Positions 22,838-33,855 of a stretch of 64,000 nucleotides of DNA are shown here, in pieces; within the stretch, counting starts at the first letter, position 1; each line of letters starts with the position of its first letter. The position numbers were made by a program, and so were the translations under genes. Under the pieces are notes generated by a model. It was not told the origin of the DNA. It did no database searches and was given only the letters and a program-made list of their open reading frames with translations. Origin of the DNA: Adiantum capillus-veneris (taxonomy: Eukaryota; Streptophyta; Polypodiopsida; Polypodiales; Pteridaceae); the NCBI GenBank assembly GCA_014529385.2, contig CM043942.1, positions 52,754,774-52,818,773 of the forward strand, read 5' to 3'.

Positions 22838-24910
22838 CACATGCTCACACACACACCCAGTACACACACATACACACCTACACACACCTTGGGGAGGTGC
22901 TGCCGGCACATACACAGTTTTTGAAGGAGAAGCAAGGAGGGAGGTGCTACCAAAATCTCATCTTGAGGATTCATTGGATCAGAAAAATCAGAGGATTCTC
23001 AGCTCTAATCACGGTAATTATGGTTCTTCTTAAATCTCATCATTACTCTCCCATATTCTTCGTCTACTATGCCTACTTTCAGCTATAATTCCCAATAGCT
23101 GCTCTCTAAGTTTACATAGCTATACTCCATTACATAATCATCATTCAATTAGCTAAATTATGCAGCCATTCATCATCCTTAATCAAGGATTAATACATGA
23201 TTAGGAAAGATTATCTCTCTAGGCAACATAGTTAATAAATTGATAGCCCAGTAATAGTGTAGATTTGATGAAATTCATTCTTTTACCACTCAATAGTGTT
23301 GTAATTAAATTAGAATCAATCTTCTCCCACATTAAAATGTGATTAAGGCTGAAAATTAATCCGTCATTAGGCCATTAAGAAGAGAATTTTCTATCACACA
23401 TGCCTGCAGTAATTCTGCATCTTCAAATTGCTCTAAGAAAATGATTGAGCTTGCTTCCTTCATATCTTTTGTAAATCAATTAGTAAAATTATGAATTTAT
23501 TAATCATCTAAGCCAAGTGATTAACCTTAGAACCAGTTCCCATAGGGTAAGTAAAGAATTACCCTCAAAATTGTTAGGTCTCGAAGGAAACGTCTAATCT
23601 CTTGCATAAGGAGGATTCTTTAATGATTCTAATCTGCCAATTGGTTTGTTATGATGCTCTCGGACTTTATCTCTTTTCCAAGTTTATCATTTAAAGTAGT
23701 GAGTAAAAGGGCCCGGTTAAGAGAACTCCTTTCGGTGGTGCCCATGACCGCGAGGCGGGAACGAGCAATGTGAACGAAAAAAAATGCTGGATGAACAAAT
23801 ACCGGCCATCTCACGGGCCATTGACGAAGAAATGGAAGAGGTAGATCATAATTTCATTCAAGTTGTTTAATTTAACATTGCATACGTTTAGCTAGTAATG
23901 AACATATCCCCAAAAATGTTGGAGAAATCCGACGAAAATCTCGGCATTAAATTCATTTGTACATTAAAGTCTAAAGTAGGAAAGAAATGATTGATGGGTA
24001 TGCTGTTTGCAATAGGAAAGAATGTCTACTAGGAAAAATTTAGCTCGACATGTTCATTCTATTTCCAATGTTGAATCAGTCCTGACCCCCCTACTGATCA
24101 CAGGGGGCAGAGTTCCTCGTTAAGGGCTCTTGAATCCACGACTTGCTTTTTATGCGGTGCATACCCACGACTTGCTTTCTATGCGGTGGGAACCACGTCT
24201 TGCTTTCTATGCGGTGGGAGTGTCCATGTCATGCTTTCTATGCGGTGGACATACCTAGTTGTATGGGCAGCTAGGCGACAACGGGAGGAGTAAACTCTTG
24301 CTGGAGGGGGGATGTTGTACCTCCAGAACATTGGAATTTTAATGAATAAGTTTGAGTAGAATTTTTTCTAGAATACTGTCTTGGTGCCGTTTGCAATACT
24401 GATTGAAGGGCTGTCTTAACGAACAATGTGATTCGGAATCTAATCAAGGAATCTCTATGTTGAACAACCATTGTGGTAGTAATTAGGACACACAAGGAAG
24501 TGTGAGTGTGGGGGTTTGGATCAGGTTACCAATGCCTATGAGAAGGGTGGTCCCGATTGGTCGGGAACTCTTTGTCCCCATAGTGTTAATATCGATACTA
24601 GTAATACTCATTGCCTCTAGAGCGGCGAAGTCTCAAGTGTACGTGCCTCTGAAACATGGGAAAAAAGGCACTCGAGGTTTCTCTCCTCTTGGAAGGTGGG
24701 TTTTAGGATCGCTAGATAGTTTAAGTACGCTTCCCCTGCGAGGTGGAGCTAAATCTCTTTGCTAGTAGGCTCGAACTCGATTCACTTTGTGATGAGAGAT
24801 CGTCCGTTAGTTGAACCCTGAACGACTTTGTTTGCTTCCGTTATAGATCTAGTGGCCACCAAGTTCACCATCAGATCCTCCGTTTGATACGGCAGGGTGG
24901 GGACCTCACA
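22838..24910 (+). repeat. chromovirus 5' LTR, right segment
   Basis: This starts with the right CACAT duplication and the (CA)n tract and aligns with 30662-32754. It ends GACCTCACA, followed by a primer site. It holds four tandem copies of a unit of about 27-30 bp (CCACGACTTGCTTTCTATGC) at 24136-24248, also present in the 3' LTR. About 45 differences from the 3' copy by eye over about 2.07 kb. Confidence 0.93.
24136..24248. repeat. four-copy minisatellite in chromovirus LTR
   Basis: Four head-to-tail units with core TTGCTTTCTATGCGGTGG, 27-30 bp each. The same four are at about 31977-32092 in the 3' LTR, so the array predates insertion. Confidence 0.88.
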
Positions 24911-24911
24911 C

Positions 24912-24931
24912 TTGGTATTAGAGCCTAGGTT
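24912..24931 (+). promoter_or_regulatory. primer-binding site, initiator tRNA-Met type (chromovirus)
   Basis: TTGGTATTAGAGCCTAGG follows the 5' LTR by one base. It matches the common plant primer site TGGTATCAGAGC with one difference. Confidence 0.88.
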
Positions 24932-24996
24932 AGGTTGAGAAATAAAGTCGTATTGTTTTAACATTTAAAAGGAACTGAAAGTATATGGGTAGTTGA

Positions 24997-25527
24997 TCCA
25001 AATTCCTTGCATTGGTGTTGCAGGAAGACCCCGTGCTAGAATATCGGAAGTTCCAAGTGTTTGAGCTTATTTATGAGCAAGCTCGACGATCCCCAGTTTA
25101 CCAGTTCAGGCGAGATGTCATGGAGATACTGATGAAGGCTCATACGCCACACTCCACTCGCATCGATAGAGGATGGGGACTTGATTGGACACTTGTAGGA
25201 GGGGTTTACTACATCAACTCTCGGAAGCTAGGATGCCTGGCTACCGATTTGAAGAAGATACGTTGGGGAGAAGAGTTGAGGGTAGTGGAGTTATTCTACC
25301 TGCTGCCTACCCGATTGGACCTGACTGTCTCAGGCGACTCCAATCAAACCATCAACGACTGGCTCCTGGAAAAGGTCACCGAGGTGATCCCAGCGAACAG
25401 AGTCAGAACTTTTGGAGTACCAAAAGAAGAATCTCGGGTCGATATCTTAGTTTATTATCCACTCAAGGATGAGTACAGGAACTACTTCACGAACAAAGTA
25501 GTGCATCATGTGAACACAATCTCCTAG
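24997..25527 (+). CDS. open frame between primer site and gag of chromovirus, unknown function
   Basis: The frame is open from 24997 to 25527, about 176 codons, but its first in-frame ATG is near 25123 (MEILMKAH), so the product may be about 134 residues or be made by splicing or read-through. A possible splice acceptor, TTGGTGTTGCAG, lies just inside at 25012-25023. The product includes STRIDRGWGLDWTLVGGVYY, IRWGEELRVVELFYLLPTRL and RNYFTNKVVHHVNTIS. No retroelement domain, zinc knuckle or membrane segment is visible, and I do not recognise it. Downstream at 25560-25630 are AATAAA-type signals (ATAAATTTTCATCAATAAAG), as in a plant 3' UTR. Captured host sequence or an element-specific leader protein are both possible. 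Confidence 0.5.
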   Translation, partial: SKFLALVLQEDPVLEYRKFQVFELIYEQARRSPVYQFRRDVMEILMKAHTPHSTRIDRGWGLDWTLVGGVYYINSRKLGCLATDLKKIRWGEELRVVELFYLLPTRLDLTVSGDSNQTINDWLLEKVTEVIPANRVRTFGVPKEESRVDILVYYPLKDEYRNYFTNKVVHHVNTIS

Positions 25528-25740
25528 GCGTATCTTATACACAATCCAAAAAGGCCATGTAATAAGTTGATCATTAGTTATCCTAAACCTTGAGGGGTTT
25601 CAATTGTAATAAATTTTCATCAATAAAGTGATTTTGTCTTTGAATCTCTGTCTCTTGATAAAGTGGAATCTTGAATTTTATTTAAAGTCTCGTGTCTATT
25701 TTGAAATCCAAGTAATGGTATCAAGAATCTGTATAACCCA
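25528..25740 (+). other. AT-rich untranslated stretch with poly(A)-signal-like sequences
   Basis: Between the leader frame and gag. It contains AATAAATTTTC and CAATAAAGTG near 25608-25630 and a second TGGTATCAAGAA phrase near 25717 that resembles the primer site. No coding is seen. Confidence 0.45.
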
Positions 25741-26560
25741 TGTAGGCACCGCCTGTTGCTCTGTATTCGGCAACGCAAGAGAAGAAGCTCCTCCTTAAGC
25801 AAGCCCAACCTCCGATCTTTAAGGGCGAGGGGGCAAATGTGGAGAGAGATGCATAAGTGTGGATGGAAGCCATGGACGATTACTTTGAAGCTGCGGGGAC
25901 CCAACCCGTAAATCAGACCATGCTTGCGATGTTCCGCTTGACTAGCGATGCCAAGATATGGTAGAAGCAACATTGCAGGGACCTGGATATTAAGGGATCT
26001 TCCCAATCCTGGGAAGACATCAAAGCTACGATAATGGGGCGTTATTTACCACCTGCCTATAGAACCTTGAAGATGAATGAATTCTTTTCACTTCGGCAGA
26101 CAGCTGACTTCATCTGTCAAAGAATATTATGCAAAGTTTGTCACTCTTCGGAGATATGCTCCTAAGATGACCCTTTGAATACTCGGTTGGAAGCTCTCAA
26201 GCCAACAACACTACAGGATGCCTTGTTGAGGGCCAAACCTCTAGCTCTTGAAGTACAAAAGGTTAATCAGAACATGAGTAATCATTGGCAAAGAGGTCAA
26301 GGACAACTGCTTGGAATAACAGACCAACCAACCAAGCATATGACCAGCGCCCTATTGTGGCTACCGCCACAACCATGGAGTTTCCAGATGTTCGATGTTA
26401 TGGTTGCGGCGAGTAGGACATTACAGATCCAAGTGCCCCAGGAACATACAGGCAACCAACGCCAATGCCATACCCTTGAATACCCATGGGCGTGGCCAAG
26501 CTAACGGAAGAGGAGGACGAGGAAGGATGAACAGAGGGAGAGGGCGTGGAGCTACCGCCA
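25741..26560 (+). pseudogene. chromovirus gag region
   Basis: Capsid-like sequence of the Retrotrans_gag type (AQPPIFKGEG near 25795, MDDYFEAAGTQPVNQTMLAMF near 25870-25935, IMGRYLPPAYRTLKMNEFFS near 26030-26090). A CCHC-type knuckle follows near 26390-26440 (V/C[14 protein letters not shown]) and a glycine/arginine-rich tail ([11 protein letters not shown]) to about 26570. Fossil. Confidence 0.85.
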
Positions 26561-28090
26561 GAGTGAATGCCGCAGTGGTACAACCAATTGTGGGTGATGA
26601 AGCAGTGGAGAGAGAAACCCTACATGCTGCAATTGACAATCTCAATGGTTGCGAGCAATACGCAGTCATTCATATGCCAGGATCTCTCAGAGGTGAACAA
26701 GTTAACTTCCTTATAGATTGTGGTAGTACTCTTTCATTTCTTTCACCCAGATGCATGAGGAAGCTAAAGCTAGATAAGTATCCAACAAGCAAGCTAGTTG
26801 TAGAGTTAGCAAATGGCAAGGAAGTAGTATCTCAACATTCTGCAGGAAAAATCGACTTTGATTTAGGGGGACACCCAACTTCTGCCCAATTCCGAACCCT
26901 ACCCTTAGGATTCTTTGATGGGATACTAGGGATGGACTGGCTAAAGAAAAATAGGGCCCACATACATTGTGCACAAGGAAACTTTACCTTTACAGATAAC
27001 TTGGGTAATGAAGCCTTAATCCAGGGGGAAAATGGGAGACCTAGGGCTACTCTAGTTAAGGCCAACAGACTTTTGAAGGGACTAAGAAAGGGACATCAAA
27101 TTTATGCGGTAAAGCTCAACAAGGTGGACCAATCAGTTACCTCACTTCAACCAAACTGGTTGAGGGAGTATGATGATGTATTCCCTGAAGACTTTACGAA
27201 TCTTCTGCCACATAGAGAGGTTGATCATGAGATTGAGACTATCCCTAGATGTGAACCTATCTCAAAAAGACCTTATAAAATGTCACTTCCAGAGGCCATC
27301 GAACTCAAGGAACAACTTATGCAACTCATTGAGCAAGGATTCATTCGACCCAGTACTTCTCCTTGGGGTGCACCAGTTCTTTTTCAGAAGAAGAAGGATG
27401 GAACCTTAAGGTTATGCATAGATTACCGTGGACTGAACCAGGTAACTGTCAAGAACAAGTATCCAATTCCAAGGATTGACGAACTCTTGGACAGGCTCCA
27501 CGGCGCCAAAATGTTTACAAAGATTGATCTAAGGTCAGGATATTACCAAATCAGGATCAAGGAATCAGATATTCCAAAGACGGCTTTCAACACTAGGTAT
27601 GGGCACTACGAATTCACAGTAATGTCTTTTGGTCTAACAAATGCTCCTGCAATCGACTTATGCAGGATATTTTCAGACCTTACCTGGATGATTTTCTCTT
27701 GGTTTTCTTTGATGACATTCTGATCTATTCTAAGAACGAGGCAGATCACGAAGAACATGTTCGCAAAGTACTTGATCTTATTCGAGAACACCTACTTTAC
27801 GCTAAAGAGAGCAAGTGCACTTTTTGCTCACCAAAGGTCAACTATCTTGGATTTGTCATATCGGCTGAATGGATTTCAGTAGACCTAGACAAAGTCAAGG
27901 ATATCGTTGATTGGTCTCAACCATCCACCGTCAGTGAAATAAGAGGATTTCTTGGAATAACGGGATGGTACAGGATTTTTGTCAAGGATTATGCACGTAT
28001 TGCTGCACCTTTGACGGAACTCCTGAAGAAAGGAATGAGGATCGAATGGAAGACCGAGCACGAGTCTAGATTTGCTAAGCTAAAATAATT
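26561..28090 (+). pseudogene. chromovirus protease and reverse transcriptase region
   Basis: The protease is seen in [19 protein letters not shown] near 26701-26757 and closes with [20 protein letters not shown] near 26911-26970. Reverse transcriptase follows from about 27240: [60 protein letters not shown], then the catalytic [11 protein letters not shown] near 27704-27736. The connection domain ends with IRGFLGITGWYRIFVKDYAR near 27942-28000. Motifs are those of plant chromoviruses. Fossil. Confidence 0.95.
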
Positions 28091-28500
28091 CTTGGTCTCA
28101 GCTCCTATTTTAAAGCTTCCAGACTTCAGTAAAGAATTTGAAGTAGCAACCGATGCTAGCAAATCTGCTTTAGGCGGAGTTCTTACTCAAGAAGGAAGAC
28201 CGGTGGTGTATACTTCGCGAAAGCCGAGGGATCATGAGAAGAATTATCCTACTCATGATTTGGAACTTTTAGCGGTTATACATGTGCTGAAGTTATGGAG
28301 ACATTATCTTCTTGGGCGCAAGTTTCAGCTAGTGACAGACCACAAGAGCTTAAAATGGATTTTTACTCAACCTATTCTTAATATGCGACAACGGTGATGG
28401 ATAGAGCTATTACAAGAATATGACCTTGACATAAAGTATAGACTAGGGAAGGAGAATGTAGTTGCAGATGGTCTTAGCCGAAAATATTTTCTCGGTGCTA
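28091..28500 (+). pseudogene. chromovirus RNase H region
   Basis: FEVATDASKSALGGVL near 28138-28185, VVYTSRKPRDHEKNYPTHDL, LELLAVIHVLKLWRHYLLG and FQLVTDHKSLKWIF near 28324-28365 are the gypsy RNase H motifs. The region ends near the conserved phrase for a short tether (V-A-D-G-L-S-R) at 28465. Confidence 0.93.
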
Positions 28501-29951
28501 TCTCTATTCCAAATAACCCTATCTGGGATAGAATCAAAGAAGCATCCTTGGTAGATCCAGAATACCAACGTATAGTATCATTAGTTCAGGAGAATAAGAT
28601 GTCTAAAGCCAAAGATTACTCTCTTATGGGAGGATGTCTTTACTACAGACATAGACTCTGTGTACCCAGAGATCCAGCCTTAAAGAAGTCCATTTTGTAT
28701 GAAGCACACGATAGCCCTATATTTGGATATCCAGGCTATGCTAAAACTCTTCATGCTGCCACGAGGAGTTATTTTTGGTATGGAATGAAAGGAGACATAC
28801 TTCGCTATGTGAGGCAATGTCTTTCTTGTCAGCGGATAAAGGCCGAAAGGATCAAGTTACCAAGGCAACTTCAACCTCTTGACATACCCCAGATGAAATG
28901 GGAATGCATCAGTATGGATTTTGTTACAGGATTACCTTCTACAGGAGGTTATGATTCTATTTTCGTGGTTGTTGATATGCTCACAAAAGTGGCTCATCTA
29001 ATACCCGTAAAGACAACCTTTACTACTTCAGATGTTAGCCGGGTATTCATCAAGTAGATTTTTAGGCTACATGGTCTACCCAAGCGTATCGTCAGTGATA
29101 GAGATGCCAAGTTTACATCAAAATTTTGGACTTCTCTTTTCCAATCTATTGGGTCACAATTAGCTTTCAGTACAGCATACCATCCGCAGAAAGATGGGCA
29201 AACTGAAAGAGTTAATCAAGTCATCGAGGACATTCTCAGAGCCTATTGTTCGCAAGAACCAAAGAAGTGGTTACAATATCTACCTTTGGTGGAGTATGCT
29301 TATAATTCTTCCGAACACAGAAGCATTGGAATGTCACCTTTCAAAGCTCTTTATGGACAGGACTGTTTAGCACCACTGAACTTCTCAGATCCAACCATCA
29401 GGGTAGAAGCCTATAGGAAGATGTTAGAAGACATGGAAGCTCAGACTAGAGCTATTCGCCAGGACATTCAGGCAGCTCAGGATAAGCAAAAGCACTATGC
29501 GGATAAGAACCGTTCATAAAGAACTTTCAAAGAAGGGGATAAGGTTTTTCTACGAGTCCGACCAAAGAAAAGCAACTTATCTCTAGGCAGATATAAGAAG
29601 CTAAGCCCAAGGTATTGTGGGCCATTCGAGATCATTAAGGTTGTGAGTGACCAAGCCTACAAGCTAAAGTTACCTGCAAACTTGAAGGTTCATGATGTAT
29701 TCCACGTCAGCTTACTCAAACCCTATATTCCTAACCCTGATCAATTCTTGGACTCACATCAGATAGTCATGCCAGCACAAGGAGTTCTCGAGCTCCAACC
29801 TCACTATGTACTTGAAATAAGGGAAAGAAAGTTATGCAACAGAACTATCACAGAGCATCTAGTAAAGTGGAAGGATTACCATGAAGAAGATGCAACTTGG
29901 GAGGACAAACCAACACTCATAAAAGATTACCCAAACACATTCTTGAGATGA
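28501..29951 (+). pseudogene. chromovirus integrase with C-terminal chromodomain
   Basis: The H2C2 module is at about 28700-28840 (HDSPIFGYPGYAKTLHAATR, VRQCLSCQRIKAE). The catalytic core has MKWECISMDFVTGLP, then IVSDRDAKFTSKFW near 29090 and AYHPQKDGQTERVNQVIEDI near 29175-29235. The GPY/F region is near 29600-29660 (S-P-R-Y-C-G-P-F-E-I). A chromodomain ends the protein at 29790-29951 (VLEIRERKL, EHLVKWKDYHEEDATWED), which in chromoviruses directs insertion to certain chromatin. Fossil. Confidence 0.95.
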
Positions 29952-29971
29952 GGACATCTCAAATTTTTCAC

Positions 29972-29983
29972 GTTGGGGAGGTT
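29972..29983 (+). promoter_or_regulatory. polypurine-like tract of chromovirus
   Basis: GTTGGGGAGGT directly precedes the LTR start TGTAAGGTC. It is short but in the right place. Confidence 0.7.
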
Positions 29984-32754
29984 GTAAGGTCTCTGACCCC
30001 GATCAAAAAGAGCACCATTGTACCTTGAAATGAATATACTGAAAAAAGTCACTATTTTTAGCTTTCAGAATTCTGTCTCAGTGCCATGATGTTTAGAATA
30101 TTTTAAAGCTTTGAAATGTGAATTAAAATAATTTTTGTAAAAAATTTCCAAAAATAGTAAGTTTTTGGTCACCCGACCCGTCCAGTTTTGACCGTCTCGA
30201 AAAACTGCACCTGTACCCCGAATTTCAAAAAAATGCATTTTCGGACCCCAGGGGCTGCTAAATATGGCAGGTACTTGGGCCAGTACGCCTTAGTTAGAGC
30301 TTGCTATAGAAATTTTCGGCATCAAATTCCGACTCGTATGACCCGTTTTAGCCTAAGATCAATTTTTCCCAAAATTGTTCGGGGAGGCACCGGGGGCTCG
30401 AGGCTGTGTGGGAGTAGGTTCCAGGCCACTCCAGGTCAGCTTTAGCAGCTAGGGGGCGTCTTTTGTCCTTGTGGGAGTCTTGGGAGAGTTTCCAAGCTTG
30501 CAACTAAGTGTGAGAGCCAGTTAACCAAGCCAACTGGACACTTGGTGGGTAGGCAACTGGACTTGCCATGCTTAACTGGAGTAGCTCCCAGATTCAAATA
30601 GCAAGCAGGTTCGATTTTCAGCTTGAGGAGGCCTATTTAAAGGTGTGCTTACACACACACACACATGCTCACACACACACCCAGTACACACACACACACC
30701 TACACACACCTTGGGGAGGTGCTGCCGGCACACACACAATTTTTGAAGGAGAAGCAAGGAGGGAGGTGCTGCTGAAATTCTCATCTTGAGGATTCATTGG
30801 ATCAGAAAAATCAGAGGATTATCAGCCCTAATCATAGTAATTATGGTTTAATTACGGTTCTTCTTAAATCTCATCATTACTCTCCCATATTCTTCGTCTA
30901 CTATGCCTACTTTCAGCTATAATTCCCAATAGCTGCTCTCTAAGTTTACATAGCTATACTCCATTACATAATCATCATTCAATTAGCTAAATTATGCAGC
31001 CATTCATCATCCTTAATCAAGGATTAATACATGATTAGGAAAGATTATCTCTCTAGGCAGCATAGTTAATAAATTGATAGCCCAGTAATAGTGTAGATTT
31101 GATGAAATTCATTCTTTTACCACTCAATAGTGTTGTAATTAAATTAGAATCAATCTTCTCCCACATTAAAATGTGATTAAGGCTGAAAATTAATCCGTCA
31201 TTAGGCCATTAAGAAGAGAATTTTCTATCACACATGCCTGCGGTAATTCTGCATCTTCAAATTGCTCTAAGAAAATGATTGAGCTTGCTTCCTTCATATC
31301 TTTTGTAAATCAATTAGTAAAATTCTGAATTTCTTAATCATCTAAGCCAAGTGATTGACCTTAGAACCAGTTCCCATAGGGTAAGTAAAGAATTACCCCA
31401 AAATTGCTAGGTCTCGAAGGAAACGTCTAATCTCTTGCATAAGGAGGATTCTTTAATGATTCTAATCTGCCAATTGGTTTGTTATGATGCTCTCGGACTT
31501 TATCTCTTTTCCAAGTTTATCATTTAAAGTAGTGAGTAAAAGGGCCCCGGTTAAGAGAACTCCCTTTCGGTGGTGCCCATGACCGCGAGGCGGGAACGAG
31601 CAATGTGAACGGAAAGGGAAAAGCTCCCATGGATGAACAAATACGGGCCATCTCACGGGCCATTGACGAAGAAATGGAAGAGGTAGATCATAATTTCATT
31701 CAAGTTGTTTAATTTAACATTGCATACGTTTAGCTAGTAATGAACATATCCCCAAAAATGTTGGAGAAATCCGACGGAAATCTCGGCATTAAATTCATTT
31801 GTACATTAAAGTTTAAAGTAGGAAAGAAATGATTGATGGGTATGCTGTTTGCAATAGGAAAGAATGTCTACTAGGAAAAATTTAGCTCGACATGTTCATT
31901 CTATTTCCAATGTTGAATCAGTCCTGACCCCCCTACTGATCACAGGGGGCAGAGTTCCTCGTTAAGGGCTCTTGAATCCACGACTTGCTTTTTATGCGGT
32001 GGATACCCACGACTTGCTTTCTATGCGGTGGGAACCCATGTCTTGCTTTCTATGCGGTGGGAGTGTCCATGTCGTGCTTTCTATGCGGTGGACATACCTA
32101 GTTGTATGGGCAGCTAGGCGACAACGGGAGGAGTAAACTCTTGCTGGAGGGGGGATGTTGTACCTCCAGAACATTGGAATTTTAATGAATAAGTTTGAGT
32201 AGAATTTTTTCTAGAATACTGTCTTGGTGCCGTTTGCAATACTGATTGAAGGGCTGTCTTAACGAACAATGTGATTCGGAATCTAATCAAGGAATCTCTA
32301 TGTTGAACAACCATTGTGGTAGTAATTAGGACACACAAGGAAGTGTGGAGTGTGGGGGTTTGGCTCAGGTTACCAATGCCTATGAGAAGGGTGGTCCCGA
32401 TTGGTCGGGAACTCTTTGTCCCCATAGTGTTAATATCGATACTAGTAATACTCATTGCCTCTAGAGCGGCGAAGTCTCAAGTGTACGTGCCTCTGAAACA
32501 TGGGAAAAAAGGCACTCGAGGTTTCTCTCCTCTTGGAAGGTGGGTCTTAGGATAGCTAGATAGTTTAAGTAGGCTTCCCCTGCGAGGTGGAGATAGATCT
32601 CTTTGCTAGTAGGCTCGAACTCGATTCACTTTGTGATGAGAGATCGTCCGTTAGTTGAACCCTGAACCACTTTGTTTGCTTCTGTTATAGATCTAGTGGC
32701 CACCAGGTTCACCATCAGATCCGCCGTTTGATACGGCGGGGTGGGGACCTCACA
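29984..32754 (+). repeat. chromovirus 3' LTR (2.77 kb)
   Basis: From TGTAAGGTCTCTGACC to GGACCTCACA. The part from 30384 on matches the 5' LTR pieces. The first 400 bp (29984-30383) have no counterpart left of 3832. It contains the (CA)n tract, with the undisturbed target site of the nested element, and the four-copy minisatellite. Following bases are ATTAC; the matching left target duplication cannot be found. Confidence 0.9.
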
Positions 32755-33855
32755 ATTACTGAACGAAATAAGGTTGTCTTCAGTAAGGGTGAAGGGGATC
32801 AGATGCAGATCCTCAACTATGATGAATTCTGGGAGCATATTTCTGCAAGAATTAAAGCCAAAGAGAATGCTAAGCTGGAAGTAGCAGGTTCAGTTTCAGA
32901 GGAGCTTAATTTGAGCAAGGAAGAAAAGGTAAAAAATGAATTTAATGCTCGAACATATTTATATGAATTTTTTTAAAAGATTGCTTGCATGGACGCTATC
33001 TCTAATAATGGTTCCATTGAAGACATAAATTGTACAGCAAGTGGTTCACAAGCTGTTGACCTTGATATGGGTTATTATGAAGGAGCTCATCAAGCAGATG
33101 AGCCTCTACAGGACATTACTAAAACTATCAGTACTATAGCCGAGCAGGGCAACATGTTTGTTGCAGATGACGAAGCTATTATATACACAGTAGCTGATGA
33201 AGTGATGAAAATTATGGACCCAACACAGGATGAGCCTGAGGATGTCAATGAACCTATGATTGCTACTAACAATATCCTTGCTGATGTTGCTATCACAAAA
33301 GAGGATTCTATAATCGATGAATTTGTGTCTAGATATGAAGGAGATGTTTACGACAGTATAGAAGAGCTTTCTGATGCATATACCTCTTCAGAGGGGGTGC
33401 CAGATGAGCCTTTACAGCTCTATAATGTATTGCTAAGTAACATGGATGCAGATGAGGAAGCAGAGGGTGATATCGAGGAGTATTTCTTGGATCATATTGA
33501 TTGTGAACAGGTTATCGACAGGGATTTTACATATACGCCTGTACATGGACTACATGAGGAGATAACTCCTACAGTTTTGGTTAATGTTGAGACTTCTAAG
33601 AGTGATTTTCCCGAGGATGCTATGGATGAAGATCTACAGGATAAAGCTGTTTTTCATGATCAAGCTGAAGTCCCAACAGGTGAAAATTCATCTGATGATA
33701 CAGGTCGAGAGACTCCCAAAGTTTTTCTTGATGGCTATGAAGCTAGAGGGGGTGATGATGCTAAATCATCCTTGATACGGCATAAAATGCACAGGGTTTT
33801 CATTTGCTTGGACAATGTGCCAGATGTGGCTGGATTTGGATGCTATGCCTATTGA
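32755..33855 (+). CDS. acidic protein ORF, unknown family; cut by chromovirus insertion
   Basis: Coding-like sequence begins right at the chromovirus LTR edge (NYDEFWEHISARIKAKENAK near 32815-32875). It includes an ATG-started open frame of 288 codons at 32989-33855. The product is very acidic, rich in D, E, S and T, with DEPEDVNEPMIATNNILADV, EELSDAYTSSEGVPDEPLQL and EEYFLDHIDCEQVIDRDF. No zinc finger, membrane segment or enzyme motif is seen. It lies about 950 bp before a polypurine tract shared with the gypsy element at 53-58 kb, so it may be a 3' part of a related retroelement. A host gene interrupted by the chromovirus is the alternative. I do not recognise it. Confidence 0.5.

Larger units (their letters stand above)
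3832..32754 (+). mobile_element. Ty3/gypsy chromovirus fossil, split by a nested Tat-like element
   Basis: A full chromovirus order lies on the plus strand: 5' LTR (3832-4138 plus 22838-24910), tRNA-Met-type primer site, leader ORF, gag, protease, reverse transcriptase, RNase H, integrase with chromodomain (to 29951), purine tract and 3' LTR (29984-32754). Without the nested 18.7-kb element it would be about 10.2 kb. The LTR ends are TGTAAGGTC and GACCTCACA, an inverted pair. The two LTR copies differ at roughly 2-3% of shared positions by eye. The 3' copy has about 400 bp at its start that have no match left of 3832. The coding part is broken, with perhaps half a dozen breaks. Confidence 0.9.
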
